Positions 46,180-55,604 of a stretch of DNA of 64,000 bases are shown here, piece by piece (the first letter of the stretch is position 1; every line of letters starts with the position of its first letter). The notes below the pieces were generated by a model. That model was given only the letters and a program-made list of their open reading frames with translations. It was not told where the DNA came from and did no database searches. The stretch is from NCBI RefSeq assembly GCF_004770145.1, contig NZ_RQFW01000005.1, positions 62,001 to 126,000 on the forward strand, in the 5' to 3' direction. The position numbers were made by a program, and so were the translations under genes. Source of the DNA: Leptospira bourretii. GTDB lineage: Bacteria > Spirochaetota > Leptospiria > Leptospirales > Leptospiraceae.

Positions 46180-47784
46180 ATGAGCTTTGTTTTTCCTTCT
46201 GAAGATTCCATTCCAGAAAAATACAGGATCCAACCGATCCACCAAAAAGAATACCTCTTGGGTGGTGAAATTCGAATCTGGGAAGGAGAATCACAAATTG
46301 TCAAATCTCCAATCTTTCTAAACAAAAATGGAAAATTGGAACAAGTGGTTTTAGGATCCTATCCTAATTTTGATGAAAAACAAAGTTTACTCGCACTCGA
46401 TGCGGCCGTGAAAGCCTACAACCACGGAACAGGCGTTTGGCCCATTGCCACTTCCAAAGAAAGAATTGATGCCGTTCGAAAATTCATTACACTGATGAAA
46501 GGGAAAAAAGACCAAATCATCTTACTTCTGATGTGGGAGATTGGCAAAACAGAAAAAGATGCCACAAAAGAATTCGAAAGAACGATCGAATACCTAGAAG
46601 ACACAATTGAATCCTTACAAGAACTCGAAACAAGTTCTGCAAACTATATCAAAGAAGGAGGACTGATTGCGCAAATCAAACGTTCTCCTTATGGAGTGGT
46701 CCTTTGTATGGGCCCATTCAATTATCCTTTGAATGAAACATTTTGTACTCTAATCCCTGCCATTCTTATGGGAAATACTGTCGTTTTTAAACCGGCAAAA
46801 TATGGAGTATTATTACTACAACCACTCCTTGAATGTTTTCAGGAAGCTTTTCCTCCTGGTGTCATCAACACCGTATATGGTGATGGTTCCAAAGTCATTT
46901 CTCCGATTATGGAGTCAGGCAAAATTGATGTCTTTGCTTTTATTGGTTCTAGTCATACGGCTAACCTCATCACAAAAAAACATCCCAAACTCAACCGCCT
47001 AAGATCCGTTTTGGGACTGAATGCAAAGAACCCTGCAATCGTTTTACCTGACACCGACTTAAAAACTATGGTTCCTGAAATTTTATCGGGATCACTTGCT
47101 TATAATGGACAAAGATGTACTGCCCTAAAAATTCTATTTGTTCACAAAGATATCTTAGATGAATTTACAAAACTTTATTTAGAAGAATTCACAAAATGGA
47201 AAGCAGGCATGCCTTGGGAAACGGGAGTCAATTTTACTCCGCTCCCTGAAGAAGGAAAAACACAATGGTTAAAGGAACTATTGGATAACGCTCTTGGGCA
47301 TGGTGCAAAAATTTTAAATCCTGGTGGGGGAGAAATTCAGGAATCGTTTATGTTTCCAGCAATTCTTTCTTCTGTTTCACCAAACGCACGTTTGTATCAT
47401 GAAGAACAATTTGGGCCTCTGGTTCCCATTGTCCCCTTTTCTTCTATCGAAGAACCATTAAACTATATCTATGAATCCAATATGGGCCAACAAGCGAGTG
47501 TCTTTGGGAAAGATCCAAAAACCATTGGCAAACTCATTGATATTCTGGTAAACCAAGTGGCAAGGGTCAATTGGAACGCCCAGTGCCAAAGGGGACCAGA
47601 TTCCTTTCCTTTTTCTGGAAGAAAAGATTCGGCTGATGGAACACTTTCGGTTTCTGATGCTCTGCGAGTTTTTTCCCTTCGCACTGTTGTGAGTTTCAAA
47701 GACAATGAGATGGGACGTAATCTTCTAGGAGAAGTACTGAAAGAAAGGTCTTCCAATTACTTAAGCCAAGAATTTCACTTGTAA
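46180..47784 (+). CDS. NADP-dependent glyceraldehyde-3-phosphate dehydrogenase-type aldehyde dehydrogenase (GapN-like)
   Basis: 534 aa ALDH. Catalytic Cys in NGQRCTALKILFVH, Glu near GLNAKNPAIV, and the family blocks VVLCMGPFNYPLNETFCTLIPAIL and HEEQFGPLVPIV. The C-terminal NWNAQCQRGPDSFPFSGRKDS matches GapN enzymes that oxidise GAP without phosphorylation, giving NADPH. The N-terminal 60 residues are longer than usual. Transcribed alone, divergent from the 64-aa gene. Confidence 0.85.
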   Translation: MSFVFPSEDSIPEKYRIQPIHQKEYLLGGEIRIWEGESQIVKSPIFLNKNGKLEQVVLGSYPNFDEKQSLLALDAAVKAYNHGTGVWPIATSKERIDAVRKFITLMKGKKDQIILLLMWEIGKTEKDATKEFERTIEYLEDTIESLQELETSSANYIKEGGLIAQIKRSPYGVVLCMGPFNYPLNETFCTLIPAILMGNTVVFKPAKYGVLLLQPLLECFQEAFPPGVINTVYGDGSKVISPIMESGKIDVFAFIGSSHTANLITKKHPKLNRLRSVLGLNAKNPAIVLPDTDLKTMVPEILSGSLAYNGQRCTALKILFVHKDILDEFTKLYLEEFTKWKAGMPWETGVNFTPLPEEGKTQWLKELLDNALGHGAKILNPGGGEIQESFMFPAILSSVSPNARLYHEEQFGPLVPIVPFSSIEEPLNYIYESNMGQQASVFGKDPKTIGKLIDILVNQVARVNWNAQCQRGPDSFPFSGRKDSADGTLSVSDALRVFSLRTVVSFKDNEMGRNLLGEVLKERSSNYLSQEFHL

Positions 47785-47807
47785 CTCCCTTTCTTTCTCC
47801 GATATTT

Positions 47808-47830
47808 GAAAAAGGTAAGTCACTTACTTG
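47808..47830 (+). promoter_or_regulatory. Inverted-repeat motif, copy 1, upstream of the DUF1554 gene
   Basis: GAAAAAGGTAAGTCACTTAC then TTG. GTAAGT-C-ACTTAC is a perfect palindrome. A second copy (49361-49383) with two or three changes lies upstream of the hydrolase gene 1.5 kb away. 31 bp before the ATG, a fitting place for an operator. Confidence 0.5.
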
Positions 47831-47860
47831 TTTTAAGTATTGTGGGAGGGGGTTGGAAAC

Positions 47861-49174
47861 ATGCGTTGGAATTTTTTCGTTTCCATCCTTTCTTTGGGTT
47901 GGTTCCTTTCTTGTAACCAAGTGAATCCACGAGATGAGTTGCTTTTCACACTCATTAGCGGACTAAATCCCGTCAGTTCGACCTCAACATCCGTTTCTGT
48001 TTCTTCGTCCGCAAAAATCAATGTATCCAGCACAAGTGTTTTATTGAAATATGGAACCCCACAAAACTTCGGAATTTCGTTAGTCAAATTACCTACTGCG
48101 AATGTCACCGCTTCTTTTACTTTCACTAATACAAAACTGACTGTTGACGGTTCGGCAACTTCGCCGAGTCCAACCGTGCTTACTTTTACTCCTTCAAATT
48201 ACAACGTAGTTCAAACAATCAGTTTGAATTCAATTACCCAAATTTTGGATTCTTCTTCTCTCACAATCACTGTAACGAGTGCCGACCCTTTTTACAACAC
48301 CAGTGGTGCCGTTTCCATCAGCCATCAAAATATCTATATGGCATATACGGGGAATTCGTTTATCTTTCAGAATGCTGTGGCCGCACCAACTCTCACTCCT
48401 TCTATCACCTTTGTGATCACCAATTGTTCCGTGACTCCATCTCTTCCCACTGGATTGAGTTTGAATGCAAGCAATTGTGTGATTTCAGGAACACCTACTA
48501 GTGGCACACAACCGGCAACCTCTTACGCAGTGACTGCTACCAACGGTACCGATTCAGATACGCATAACATTAGTATCCAAATTGAACCAACAGTGTATAA
48601 AGTATTTATTACAGCGGCAACATTCAATGGGAATCTACAAGGAGCCGCTGCCGATGGTCCTGCTGGTGCCGATTTAAAATGCAATGCGGACACAAACAAA
48701 CCATCGACTGGAACTTATAAAGCAATGCTTACGACAGATGGTGGAGCAAGAGTTGCTTGTACTTCTGACAATTGCAGTGGCGGCGTTGGAGAAAACACAG
48801 ATTGGGTTTTCCAATCAGGGAGGATTTACATCCGCGCGAGTGATTCAGCAAGTTTACTCAGTCCCAATGCTGCGGGAATTTTACCGGCAGATAGTTCTGA
48901 CAATTTTACAACCAACCCTTACAGCCTAAACCATTCCTTTGATTCAGGAACCACCAAAGAATATTGGACGGGATTTGCCCAATCCAACTATTGGCAAACA
49001 GCCACGCAAGAAACTGAAAATACATGCAACAATTGGACAATAAATGTAGGTCCATCACCAACTAGCGATGGTGGGAGGGTCGGTGCCTCCAATAGTACAA
49101 ATTATTCAGCCTTCCGAAACGGAAGTGGAAGAAGCTGCGCCTCCTCATACTACTTAGTTTGTGTTGAATATTAA
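47861..49174 (+). CDS. DUF1554-domain lipoprotein
   Basis: 437 aa. Lipobox FVSILSLGWFLSC at residues 6-18. A serine-rich stretch and an Ig-like region follow (VTASFTFTNTKLTVDGSA). An He_PIG-like segment sits at about 185-240 (PSLPTGLSLNASNCVISGTP). The last 200 residues (KVFITAATFNGNLQG, ADLKCNADTN, and Cys-rich SCASSYYLVCVEY) match the Leptospira DUF1554 C-terminal domain, with several paired cysteines. ATG at 47861 puts the signal peptide first. Confidence 0.85.
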   Translation: MRWNFFVSILSLGWFLSCNQVNPRDELLFTLISGLNPVSSTSTSVSVSSSAKINVSSTSVLLKYGTPQNFGISLVKLPTANVTASFTFTNTKLTVDGSATSPSPTVLTFTPSNYNVVQTISLNSITQILDSSSLTITVTSADPFYNTSGAVSISHQNIYMAYTGNSFIFQNAVAAPTLTPSITFVITNCSVTPSLPTGLSLNASNCVISGTPTSGTQPATSYAVTATNGTDSDTHNISIQIEPTVYKVFITAATFNGNLQGAAADGPAGADLKCNADTNKPSTGTYKAMLTTDGGARVACTSDNCSGGVGENTDWVFQSGRIYIRASDSASLLSPNAAGILPADSSDNFTTNPYSLNHSFDSGTTKEYWTGFAQSNYWQTATQETENTCNNWTINVGPSPTSDGGRVGASNSTNYSAFRNGSGRSCASSYYLVCVEY

Positions 49175-49360
49175 ATATTAAAATTCTTCAGTCCAATTTG
49201 AATGACTCTAATGATAAAGTTTTAAATTCGATCCAATCATCAGATTTCTTTTGGTGTCCTACCCAATCCGCTTTCTCCTATTCCCAGCCTTCACTTTCCC
49301 CTAAATGAACTTTTTTCAAGCTGATTTCCTTTTGCAGTCACGCCACTTTTTCCCTGACTG

Positions 49361-49383
49361 GAAAAGGTAACTCACTTACTTTT
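49361..49383 (+). promoter_or_regulatory. Inverted-repeat motif, copy 2, upstream of the hydrolase gene
   Basis: GAAAAGGTAACTCACTTACT then TTT, 42 bp before the GTG start. It matches copy 1 except for G to C in the middle and minor edge changes. The 250-bp gap 49175-49424 holds nothing else that I can support, apart from CTTTTTCC/GGAAAAG, a small hairpin just ahead of the motif. Confidence 0.45.
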
Positions 49384-49424
49384 TTCACTCGCTTTCCAAA
49401 GAAACCGAGTTACAATCTTTCCCC

Positions 49425-50702
49425 GTGATCCAAATCCTCATCAATTCCCTTGCTGGAAAAACAGTATCCCTCACACAAAAGACAACGGATTCTCTTCTGA
49501 AAGGAATCCAGGTTTTAGTCAAAGGTAGCCTAACAAGCACAGGTGGAGGATTAGACCTGCTTTCCAATGCTTTTTTCTATAAACCAGAATGGCGAGAGGC
49601 ATTACAAAAAGCCGGGGTCCAAGTCAAAGAGACGGGGCAAAAATCAAATGAAAGTTTGCAAAAAACAATCGAACAAACAAACCAAGCCTTTGACAAAGCA
49701 CTTTTTAAGGTAGAACTGACCGCCAAACAAAGCGATGATATGATATTTGATAATCGAATGATATCAAGTATTCTTGGAAGTTCGCATGATCAAAAATTTA
49801 AACTTACAAAGATAGACATGAGTTTTCGAACGATTGGGAAAGACATCACAGCAAAAGAAACGATTGGGGAATATAAAAATTCAAAAAAAACGAAATCAGT
49901 TTTATTTTTGCCAGGTTTATTTACCGATGAGTCGGTCTGGCAGGAACAGACAGTCGAATACAAAGACAGAAAAATAACCTCACCAGGTCTTGCTACCGAC
50001 TTGCAAGAAGTAGGTTATTATCCTTTTTATTTGAGATACAACCACGGCCTTCCCATCCACGAAAATGGGAAAAAACTGATGCATCTTTTAGATATTTTTT
50101 TTAATGAAGATCCAAATATAAAACCGGATATCATCTGTTATAGTTTAGGATGTTTAATTTTTCGCTCTTGTTTGTATCATGCCAAATTAGAGAACAAAGA
50201 ATGGCTCCATCGATTCGGGAAAGTAATCCTTATTGCAGCACCAAACAAAGGTTCATATTTAGAGAAAATAGGATTTTGGCTTGGATTTCTTTTTGAAAAA
50301 AGCCCCAATGTAGCTCTTAAAATTATAGGAATGATAGGCAATCTTCGTAGTGATGCCATCAAAGATTTATCCTTCGGACTCATTCGCAAAGAAGAAAAAG
50401 GATGGATAGAAACCATTTCTGGTTATTTTGGCGAAACTTATTTTGGTGAATTGGATGAGATAGATGTTTACCAAGCCTATGCTCTTATGGAAGGAATTGA
50501 AAATCCGTTACAAAACTTTCTTGGTGATGGGATTGTGGAGAAAAAAAGTCTTACCTACCTGACCGATAAGGTATTTACCAAAAAACCGAACCCCGCATTA
50601 CGAACATTAGAGCTAAACAAACAAAATCATTTTTCTATTATTAGTGCAAGGCCACTCATTCATTGGGTGAAGGAAGTTTTTGAAGTTGTGCCTAAAGTTT
50701 AA
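49425..50702 (+). CDS. Alpha/beta-hydrolase-fold protein
   Basis: 425 aa. A helical, charged N-terminal part (residues 1-130, with a QKSNESLQKTIEQTNQ coiled coil) precedes the hydrolase. The strand SVLFLPGLFTDESVW carries the oxyanion region, IICYSLGCLIFRS the nucleophile elbow (Ser in S-L-G), and QNHFSII near the end the His. Resembles PGAP1/lipase-like esterases. GTG start at 49425. Shares an upstream motif with the DUF1554 gene. Confidence 0.75.
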   Translation: MIQILINSLAGKTVSLTQKTTDSLLKGIQVLVKGSLTSTGGGLDLLSNAFFYKPEWREALQKAGVQVKETGQKSNESLQKTIEQTNQAFDKALFKVELTAKQSDDMIFDNRMISSILGSSHDQKFKLTKIDMSFRTIGKDITAKETIGEYKNSKKTKSVLFLPGLFTDESVWQEQTVEYKDRKITSPGLATDLQEVGYYPFYLRYNHGLPIHENGKKLMHLLDIFFNEDPNIKPDIICYSLGCLIFRSCLYHAKLENKEWLHRFGKVILIAAPNKGSYLEKIGFWLGFLFEKSPNVALKIIGMIGNLRSDAIKDLSFGLIRKEEKGWIETISGYFGETYFGELDEIDVYQAYALMEGIENPLQNFLGDGIVEKKSLTYLTDKVFTKKPNPALRTLELNKQNHFSIISARPLIHWVKEVFEVVPKV

Positions 50703-50720
50703 ATTTAAGGTGTTAAAATG

Positions 50721-51662
50721 TTAAGATGCTAAGGTTTCCAAATGCAATTTCACTGATTCGGAAAGTGCTTTAAAATCATATCCACCTTCTAAAAAGGAGA
50801 TCATTTTGCCGTTAGAATAAGTATTTGCAATGTTTTGTATTTCCTTAGTAAAAATTTCAAAGGAGGATGTGGGCAAATTCATTCCACCCAACGGATCTTG
50901 TTTATGTGCATCAAAACCTGCTGACACCAATACAAATTCTGGTTGGAATTTTTCCATTTCTCTTTGGATGGAAGGGAAACTAGATAAATATTCGAATTCA
51001 CCCGCACCACGTGCCAAAGGAATATTCATAGTGGTTCCAAATCCCTTCCCTTTGCCACGTTCCGCTAAAGAACCCGTTCCTGGATAAAAAGGAAACTGAT
51101 GGAGGGATATGAAATAAACGGAATCATCTTCGTAGAACTGGTGTTGTGTGCCATTTCCATGATGGACATCCCAATCAAGAATCAAAATCCTTTTGATTCC
51201 TTTGGACTGAAGGTATTTTGCGGTAATGGCAATATTATTAAAAATACAAAATCCCATTGCATGGTCTGCTTCCGCATGATGGCCTGGTGGACGAACGAGT
51301 GCCATTCCATTTTTCAAATTTCCGAGTAATACTTCATCAGCTAAGTATAGTCCTGCACCAACCGCAAGGTTTGCCGCCATATAGGAACGAGAGGAAAAAA
51401 CTGTATCACCATCCAAATACCCCGAACCTTTTTCTTCGCAGGTTCTACTCACCAAACGAACGTAATTTGGATCATGAATGGAAGAAATCACTGATAAGGG
51501 AGCTTCTTTAAAATCTTTTTTCCATAAAAAATTTTTGGAAGGTAAATCGGAAAGATGATCCAAAATGGATTCCAACCTTCCATGTGTTTCGGGATGCCCT
51601 GGCCCTGTGTTGTGTTTTAGAAATTCTTCGTGGAAGGTGATTCCTGTTTTTAATGATCCCAC
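50721..51662 (-). CDS. Histone deacetylase-family (AcuC/HDAC-like) amidohydrolase
   Basis: 313 aa. Zn-dependent deacetylase fold: LVRPPGHHAEADHAMGFCIFNNIA (active-site His pair), ILDWDVHHGNGTQHQFY (metal Asp/His), SAGFDAHKQDPLGGM (Asp) and SFLEGGYD. In bacteria such enzymes act on polyamines or acetylated proteins. GTG start at 51662. It follows the 187-aa gene by 38 bp on the same strand. Confidence 0.93.
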   Translation of the reverse strand: MGSLKTGITFHEEFLKHNTGPGHPETHGRLESILDHLSDLPSKNFLWKKDFKEAPLSVISSIHDPNYVRLVSRTCEEKGSGYLDGDTVFSSRSYMAANLAVGAGLYLADEVLLGNLKNGMALVRPPGHHAEADHAMGFCIFNNIAITAKYLQSKGIKRILILDWDVHHGNGTQHQFYEDDSVYFISLHQFPFYPGTGSLAERGKGKGFGTTMNIPLARGAGEFEYLSSFPSIQREMEKFQPEFVLVSAGFDAHKQDPLGGMNLPTSSFEIFTKEIQNIANTYSNGKMISFLEGGYDFKALSESVKLHLETLAS

Positions 51663-51700
51663 TTGTCCCTCAACTTGTCGTTTTTCACTTCCCGAATTTT

Positions 51701-52264
51701 TTACTGAAACAACATAAACCTTTCGATAAACACAATCATCTCCACAATTTCGGCAATGATACGGTCGATTTGTTTTGTAATTTGAACCTTTTCATCAGGT
51801 GTGATCAATTGGTCGAGTCCAGCATTTCCATAAATGGCATAGAAGGTTTTAATATCTGTCGAAAAGGAGGAATTAAACCATTCTTTGAATGTCCTTTGTT
51901 TCATTTTGTATTCTGGTTTGATGGATCCCGTAAGTTCCCATACAGATCCTTCCGTAAACCGCAACCTAATTTCAAATAAACCTCGGTCTTTTCGAATATA
52001 GGTTTCTTCGTCGACGGGCGAAAAATCGATTTTACGCAACATAACAAGGACAAGTAAAATACTTTCTAAATACTCAATGAGGTTCTTCTTTTCGGACCCG
52101 CTGATTTTGGAATCGTCACCAAGGTGTTGTAAATACGATTCTCCCATACCCTGGAAAAGACGGGAAACTTCCACCATTCGGTCTTTAAAACTTTTTGGAT
52201 CCGATAATTCCTCAGGGAACCTTCCGTAAGATTTTAAATTGAAGTCGTTGGAAATTTCTAACAT
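51701..52264 (-). CDS. Hypothetical helical protein (187 aa)
   Basis: I do not recognise the family. The protein is charged and mostly helical, with a middle block IRKDRGLFEIRLRFTEGSVWEL that may be beta-rich, and a final helix IIAEIVEMIVFIERFMLF. No signal peptide. ATG at 52264 is preferred to a TTG two codons upstream. Divergent from the lipoprotein gene at 52351. Confidence 0.7.
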   Translation of the reverse strand: MLEISNDFNLKSYGRFPEELSDPKSFKDRMVEVSRLFQGMGESYLQHLGDDSKISGSEKKNLIEYLESILLVLVMLRKIDFSPVDEETYIRKDRGLFEIRLRFTEGSVWELTGSIKPEYKMKQRTFKEWFNSSFSTDIKTFYAIYGNAGLDQLITPDEKVQITKQIDRIIAEIVEMIVFIERFMLFQ

Positions 52265-52350
52265 GCCCAAATTTTCTTATGGCACATCATTTTCGTCAAT
52301 CGATTCGATTTGAATTTTCAGAACCAACCCAAATTCTTGTCATTACTACC

Positions 52351-53313
52351 ATGAAACAGGCAACTTTTTTCCTTTTACTATCATTCTTCCTTTCCTGCCA
52401 GTCCGCATCCAAAACCGAAAGACGGCAAAATGCAGATCCCACAGGGATCACTCCTGATTTTATTGAAGGGCTCTATATCAATACCAAAACCATTCGTGAT
52501 AAAAAAAGATGGAGCCTATTATTCCAAGTAATGAAAGACGCAGGGATGAACACTGCTGTTGTCGATATGCAACCATATCCACCTACTCCCGAACAGGTAG
52601 CGGAAGCCAAAGCATTAGGTTTCTACATGGTAGCAAGGGTAGTTAACTTTGAAGGTGGATTGATAGAAAAAACACCTAACGCAAATTTGATGACATCCAT
52701 TCAAAAATCCATTCGCAAAGCCTGCGAATTAGGTTTTCCAGAAATACAATTGGATTATATACGATATGCTGATGGTGGCACTAACTTTAGTATGAGTTAT
52801 GAAAAACGGTATGAATCCATTCTCGGAATCATCAAAGATCATAAAGAAAAAACCAAAGACAGTTGTTCCAAAGACACTCGTTGGACTGCCGATGTATTTG
52901 GTAGAGTTCCTTTTATTGAAAACGATGTGATTGGTCAAAAAGTAGAACCGTTTAGTGAAGAACTGAATGGGTTATATCCCATGTTATATCCATCTCATTT
53001 TTACGGATTAACCAAACGAGTGGCAGATCCGTACGGAACCATCAAGGACGGTCTTGACCTTACAGTTAAACGTGCCAAACAAGGAACCAAAGCCATTGCT
53101 TGGGTACAAGGTTTTAATATGATGGTAGGCCCAAGCAAACTAACTTATACAGATTATATCAAAGTACAAATGCAAGGGGCAAAAGATTCACTAGGACATG
53201 GGTTTATTGTTTGGAATGCCGGAAACGAATACATCGATACAATGAATGCATACGAAAAGTATAAATCTGAACCAAACCCTAACAACCAGAAACTCACAAA
53301 AAACGAAAACTAA
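52351..53313 (+). CDS. Lipoprotein with a glycoside-hydrolase-like (DUF4015) barrel
   Basis: 320 aa. Lipobox FFLLLSFFLSC. The barrel strands GLYINTKTIRDK, MNTAVVDMQPYPPT, FYMVARVVNFEGG, EIQLDYIRYADGG and PMLYPSHFYG match the DUF4015 putative glycosyl hydrolase family, with the LDYIRY motif as the main mark. Enzyme activity is not shown for this sequence. ATG at 52351 starts the signal peptide; the open frame upstream is not used. Confidence 0.8.
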   Translation: MKQATFFLLLSFFLSCQSASKTERRQNADPTGITPDFIEGLYINTKTIRDKKRWSLLFQVMKDAGMNTAVVDMQPYPPTPEQVAEAKALGFYMVARVVNFEGGLIEKTPNANLMTSIQKSIRKACELGFPEIQLDYIRYADGGTNFSMSYEKRYESILGIIKDHKEKTKDSCSKDTRWTADVFGRVPFIENDVIGQKVEPFSEELNGLYPMLYPSHFYGLTKRVADPYGTIKDGLDLTVKRAKQGTKAIAWVQGFNMMVGPSKLTYTDYIKVQMQGAKDSLGHGFIVWNAGNEYIDTMNAYEKYKSEPNPNNQKLTKNEN

Positions 53314-53340
53314 TTGTAAGCTTCTGTAAGTGACAAACCA

Positions 53341-53364
53341 AAGCGGGGATTTATTTTCCCGCTT
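53341..53364. terminator. Hairpin between convergent genes
   Basis: AAGCGGG and CCCGCTT pair around a 10-nt AT loop. U-rich bases follow on both strands. It overlaps the foldase stop at 53351. Confidence 0.6.
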
Positions 53365-54373
53365 CTTCTATATTTTTCCGCCTCACGTAAGCATCTGCTT
53401 CTTCTTCTGAACCCAAGAACTGAATCCGTAATTCTTTCAGTTTCTTTTCTTTTTCTTGTGGAGAAAGGCCTAGATTCTCCTTTAAAAATTCTTTTTCTTT
53501 GGATTCATACTTGGCGATGGATTCATAAAACTTTGTCTCTTTTGCCCTTTCTTCCGACAAACTAGCCGCTCTTTCTTTTCCAAAGTATTTGGTTTCGATT
53601 TTATTTAGGTATTTTTCTTTTTCTTTTGGATCAGTGATTGCATTGAACTCTTTATCACGAAGGCTCATTTCCACTTGGTAATGATCATATTTATCTTCTC
53701 TAGAGACTAAAGCATCATAATAAGACCCATATGTTTTTTTCTTTAGGTCTTCAAACTGTTTCACTCGTTGTTCTGCCGGTACATTGGAAGATTGTTTGAT
53801 AAAGTTTTGTGTACCTTCTAAAAAAGATACTTGGGATTCTTCCATTCCAAAAACCAAATCGGCCTTTTCTCCAAGGACATCTCTTCGTTTGGCTTTGATC
53901 TTTTCATACAATTCTACAAAGGATAAATCTGTTGGCTGTTCCCACTTTCTGTATTCTTCTTCATAACGAAAGTATGATAGAAACAAATCTTTTACTTTTT
54001 CCTTATCTGGAGATTCATATTCCGAATCAAGATAAGCAAGGATGGTTGCATTGCACTGGTCAGGTGTATATTCGGGTTTACATTTACGTCGTAATGCCCA
54101 CACTTCCCAAACAAAATTAACCTTACCTGTTTTTAAATCTTCCAATAACTCTAAATAAGGTTTGGTTCTATCTTCTCGAAAAGGAGAGATTGCCTCGTCC
54201 CAAAATCCCTCTCCTGTTCCCAGAGGCGAAATTCGATCCCTAACCATTTGTTCTTCTGGACTGAGTGATTGTTTCGACTGATCTGTAGTTGAGTTTTGTT
54301 TTAAAAAGTAAAGTAACCCCAAGAAGAAAAAAAGAAATATAGAGATGATGATAATTATTTTTTTAAAATCCAT
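53351..54373 (-). CDS. Lipase-specific foldase (lipase chaperone, Lif-like)
   Basis: 340 aa. One N-terminal membrane helix (IIIIISIFLFFFLGLLYFL), a variable linker, then long charged helices as in Lif/LipB proteins that wrap the lipase. DLFLSYFRYEEEYRKW sits where the family has its RxxFDY-type motif. EKEKYLNKIETKYFGKERAASL and ELRIQFLGSEEEADAYV are near-repeat segments. The neighbouring lipase gene supports the call. It would act in the periplasm. Confidence 0.75.
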   Translation of the reverse strand: MDFKKIIIIISIFLFFFLGLLYFLKQNSTTDQSKQSLSPEEQMVRDRISPLGTGEGFWDEAISPFREDRTKPYLELLEDLKTGKVNFVWEVWALRRKCKPEYTPDQCNATILAYLDSEYESPDKEKVKDLFLSYFRYEEEYRKWEQPTDLSFVELYEKIKAKRRDVLGEKADLVFGMEESQVSFLEGTQNFIKQSSNVPAEQRVKQFEDLKKKTYGSYYDALVSREDKYDHYQVEMSLRDKEFNAITDPKEKEKYLNKIETKYFGKERAASLSEERAKETKFYESIAKYESKEKEFLKENLGLSPQEKEKKLKELRIQFLGSEEEADAYVRRKNIEEAGK

Positions 54374-54426
54374 TCTGACTGTATAAAAACCTAATGCGGA
54401 TATGTTTTGAAATTGATTCGAAATAA

Positions 54427-54452
54427 AAAAGCCGGATGGGCATCCGGCTTTG
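54427..54452. terminator. Terminator between lipase and foldase genes
   Basis: AAAGCCGGATG and CATCCGGCTTT: an 11-bp stem with a T-run on the minus strand (TTTTTTATTT). It lies between the lipase stop and the foldase start, so it should cut most read-through and keep foldase lower than lipase. Confidence 0.75.
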
Positions 54453-54463
54453 GTTGTTGGTTT

Positions 54464-55375
54464 TTATAAACCAGCTTTTGCGTTTTTTGCGATGTTTAAG
54501 TACCAACCTTGCACATCGTAATAGTTTTGTCCGCTCCAAGCCAAGTTTGTTGCTTGTAAGTGATCAATACCAGTGGCAAACCAATAAGAAGAAGGTGTTC
54601 CTTTCCAAGCTCCCCATTTTTGAGAATTCAACGGAACCACACCATCATTACCGCCACCTAAACCGTAATACAAACCACCAGCCCAAGTGATTGGGTGAGT
54701 GAGTGCCATGATTGGGTGTTGGATGAGGTCTGCCCAAGCCATTTCACTTCCATAAGAGTAGTATTTGATTCCGGATTTGTTAGGAGAGTTAGTATTAAAA
54801 GTTTTCACATAACTTACAGTCAGTGATTTTCCCATAGCAATTACATCTTGTGGGCGACCATCACGGTAAACTAGCTTTGCAAGTAAACTGAGTGCAGAAT
54901 TTGCGAATGGTTGTAACCAACTTGGGATAGCAGCCAGAACGATATCAGCCATTGGTGCTCCTTGGTGAAGGGAGTTGATGGTAGTGACAGTTTGTGTTTT
55001 TCCAGAAAAACCTAAGTTGGAAACCATATAACGAATGACAAGTCCACCTTGGCTATGGCCCATCAAGTGCACCTTAGAACAACCGTTTGCTGTCATCCAT
55101 GTAGATACAGAAGATTGGATTTGGCTCGCACGAGTAGGAATGGAGTTGGTTGCCGAACTTCCAGGAGTGGTGACTTTTGCGCCTTGGCTACGAAGATAAC
55201 CGTCAAGGCCTCCCCAATACTTGACTAGACCACCTGCAAGACCTTGGGTATCATCAAAACCAAGGATTCCATGGACAAGTGCGATACACTGACCATCAAG
55301 AGGACCGGCAAACAGACCGGAGGTGGGAACGGAGAGAAGGGTCGCTAAAAACCCAATCAAAATTTTCTTTTTCAT
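54464..55375 (-). CDS. Secreted triacylglycerol lipase
   Basis: 303 aa. Signal peptide KKKILIGFLATLLSVPTSGLFAGP. ALVHGILGFDD is the oxyanion strand; HLMGHSQGGLVIRYMV carries the nucleophile Ser; GGNDGVVPL the Asp; IDHLQA the His. This is the true-lipase family I that needs a foldase, found next to it. Two Cys residues (about 30 and 98) may form a disulfide. The 229 bp upstream to the divergent lipoprotein holds its promoter, which I cannot pin down. Confidence 0.88.
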   Translation of the reverse strand: MKKKILIGFLATLLSVPTSGLFAGPLDGQCIALVHGILGFDDTQGLAGGLVKYWGGLDGYLRSQGAKVTTPGSSATNSIPTRASQIQSSVSTWMTANGCSKVHLMGHSQGGLVIRYMVSNLGFSGKTQTVTTINSLHQGAPMADIVLAAIPSWLQPFANSALSLLAKLVYRDGRPQDVIAMGKSLTVSYVKTFNTNSPNKSGIKYYSYGSEMAWADLIQHPIMALTHPITWAGGLYYGLGGGNDGVVPLNSQKWGAWKGTPSSYWFATGIDHLQATNLAWSGQNYYDVQGWYLNIAKNAKAGL

Positions 55376-55604
55376 ATTTCACCTGAACTTTCTATGTTTT
55401 TTACAATATGAATTCACAAGAATGACATCAGTCAATAACTTATGGCAAATTTAGGTCAAATGTTTCGGAACGATGTTCTTAGCTAACACTGTATGTTCTC
55501 TCTGCTTATGCACGATTTCTAGTACTTACCACAAGGGGATGGGACAAACAAAATGGGAGACAGTTTTGACGGACTTAGTTCGTCTATAGGCTTTGATGGG
55601 AACG

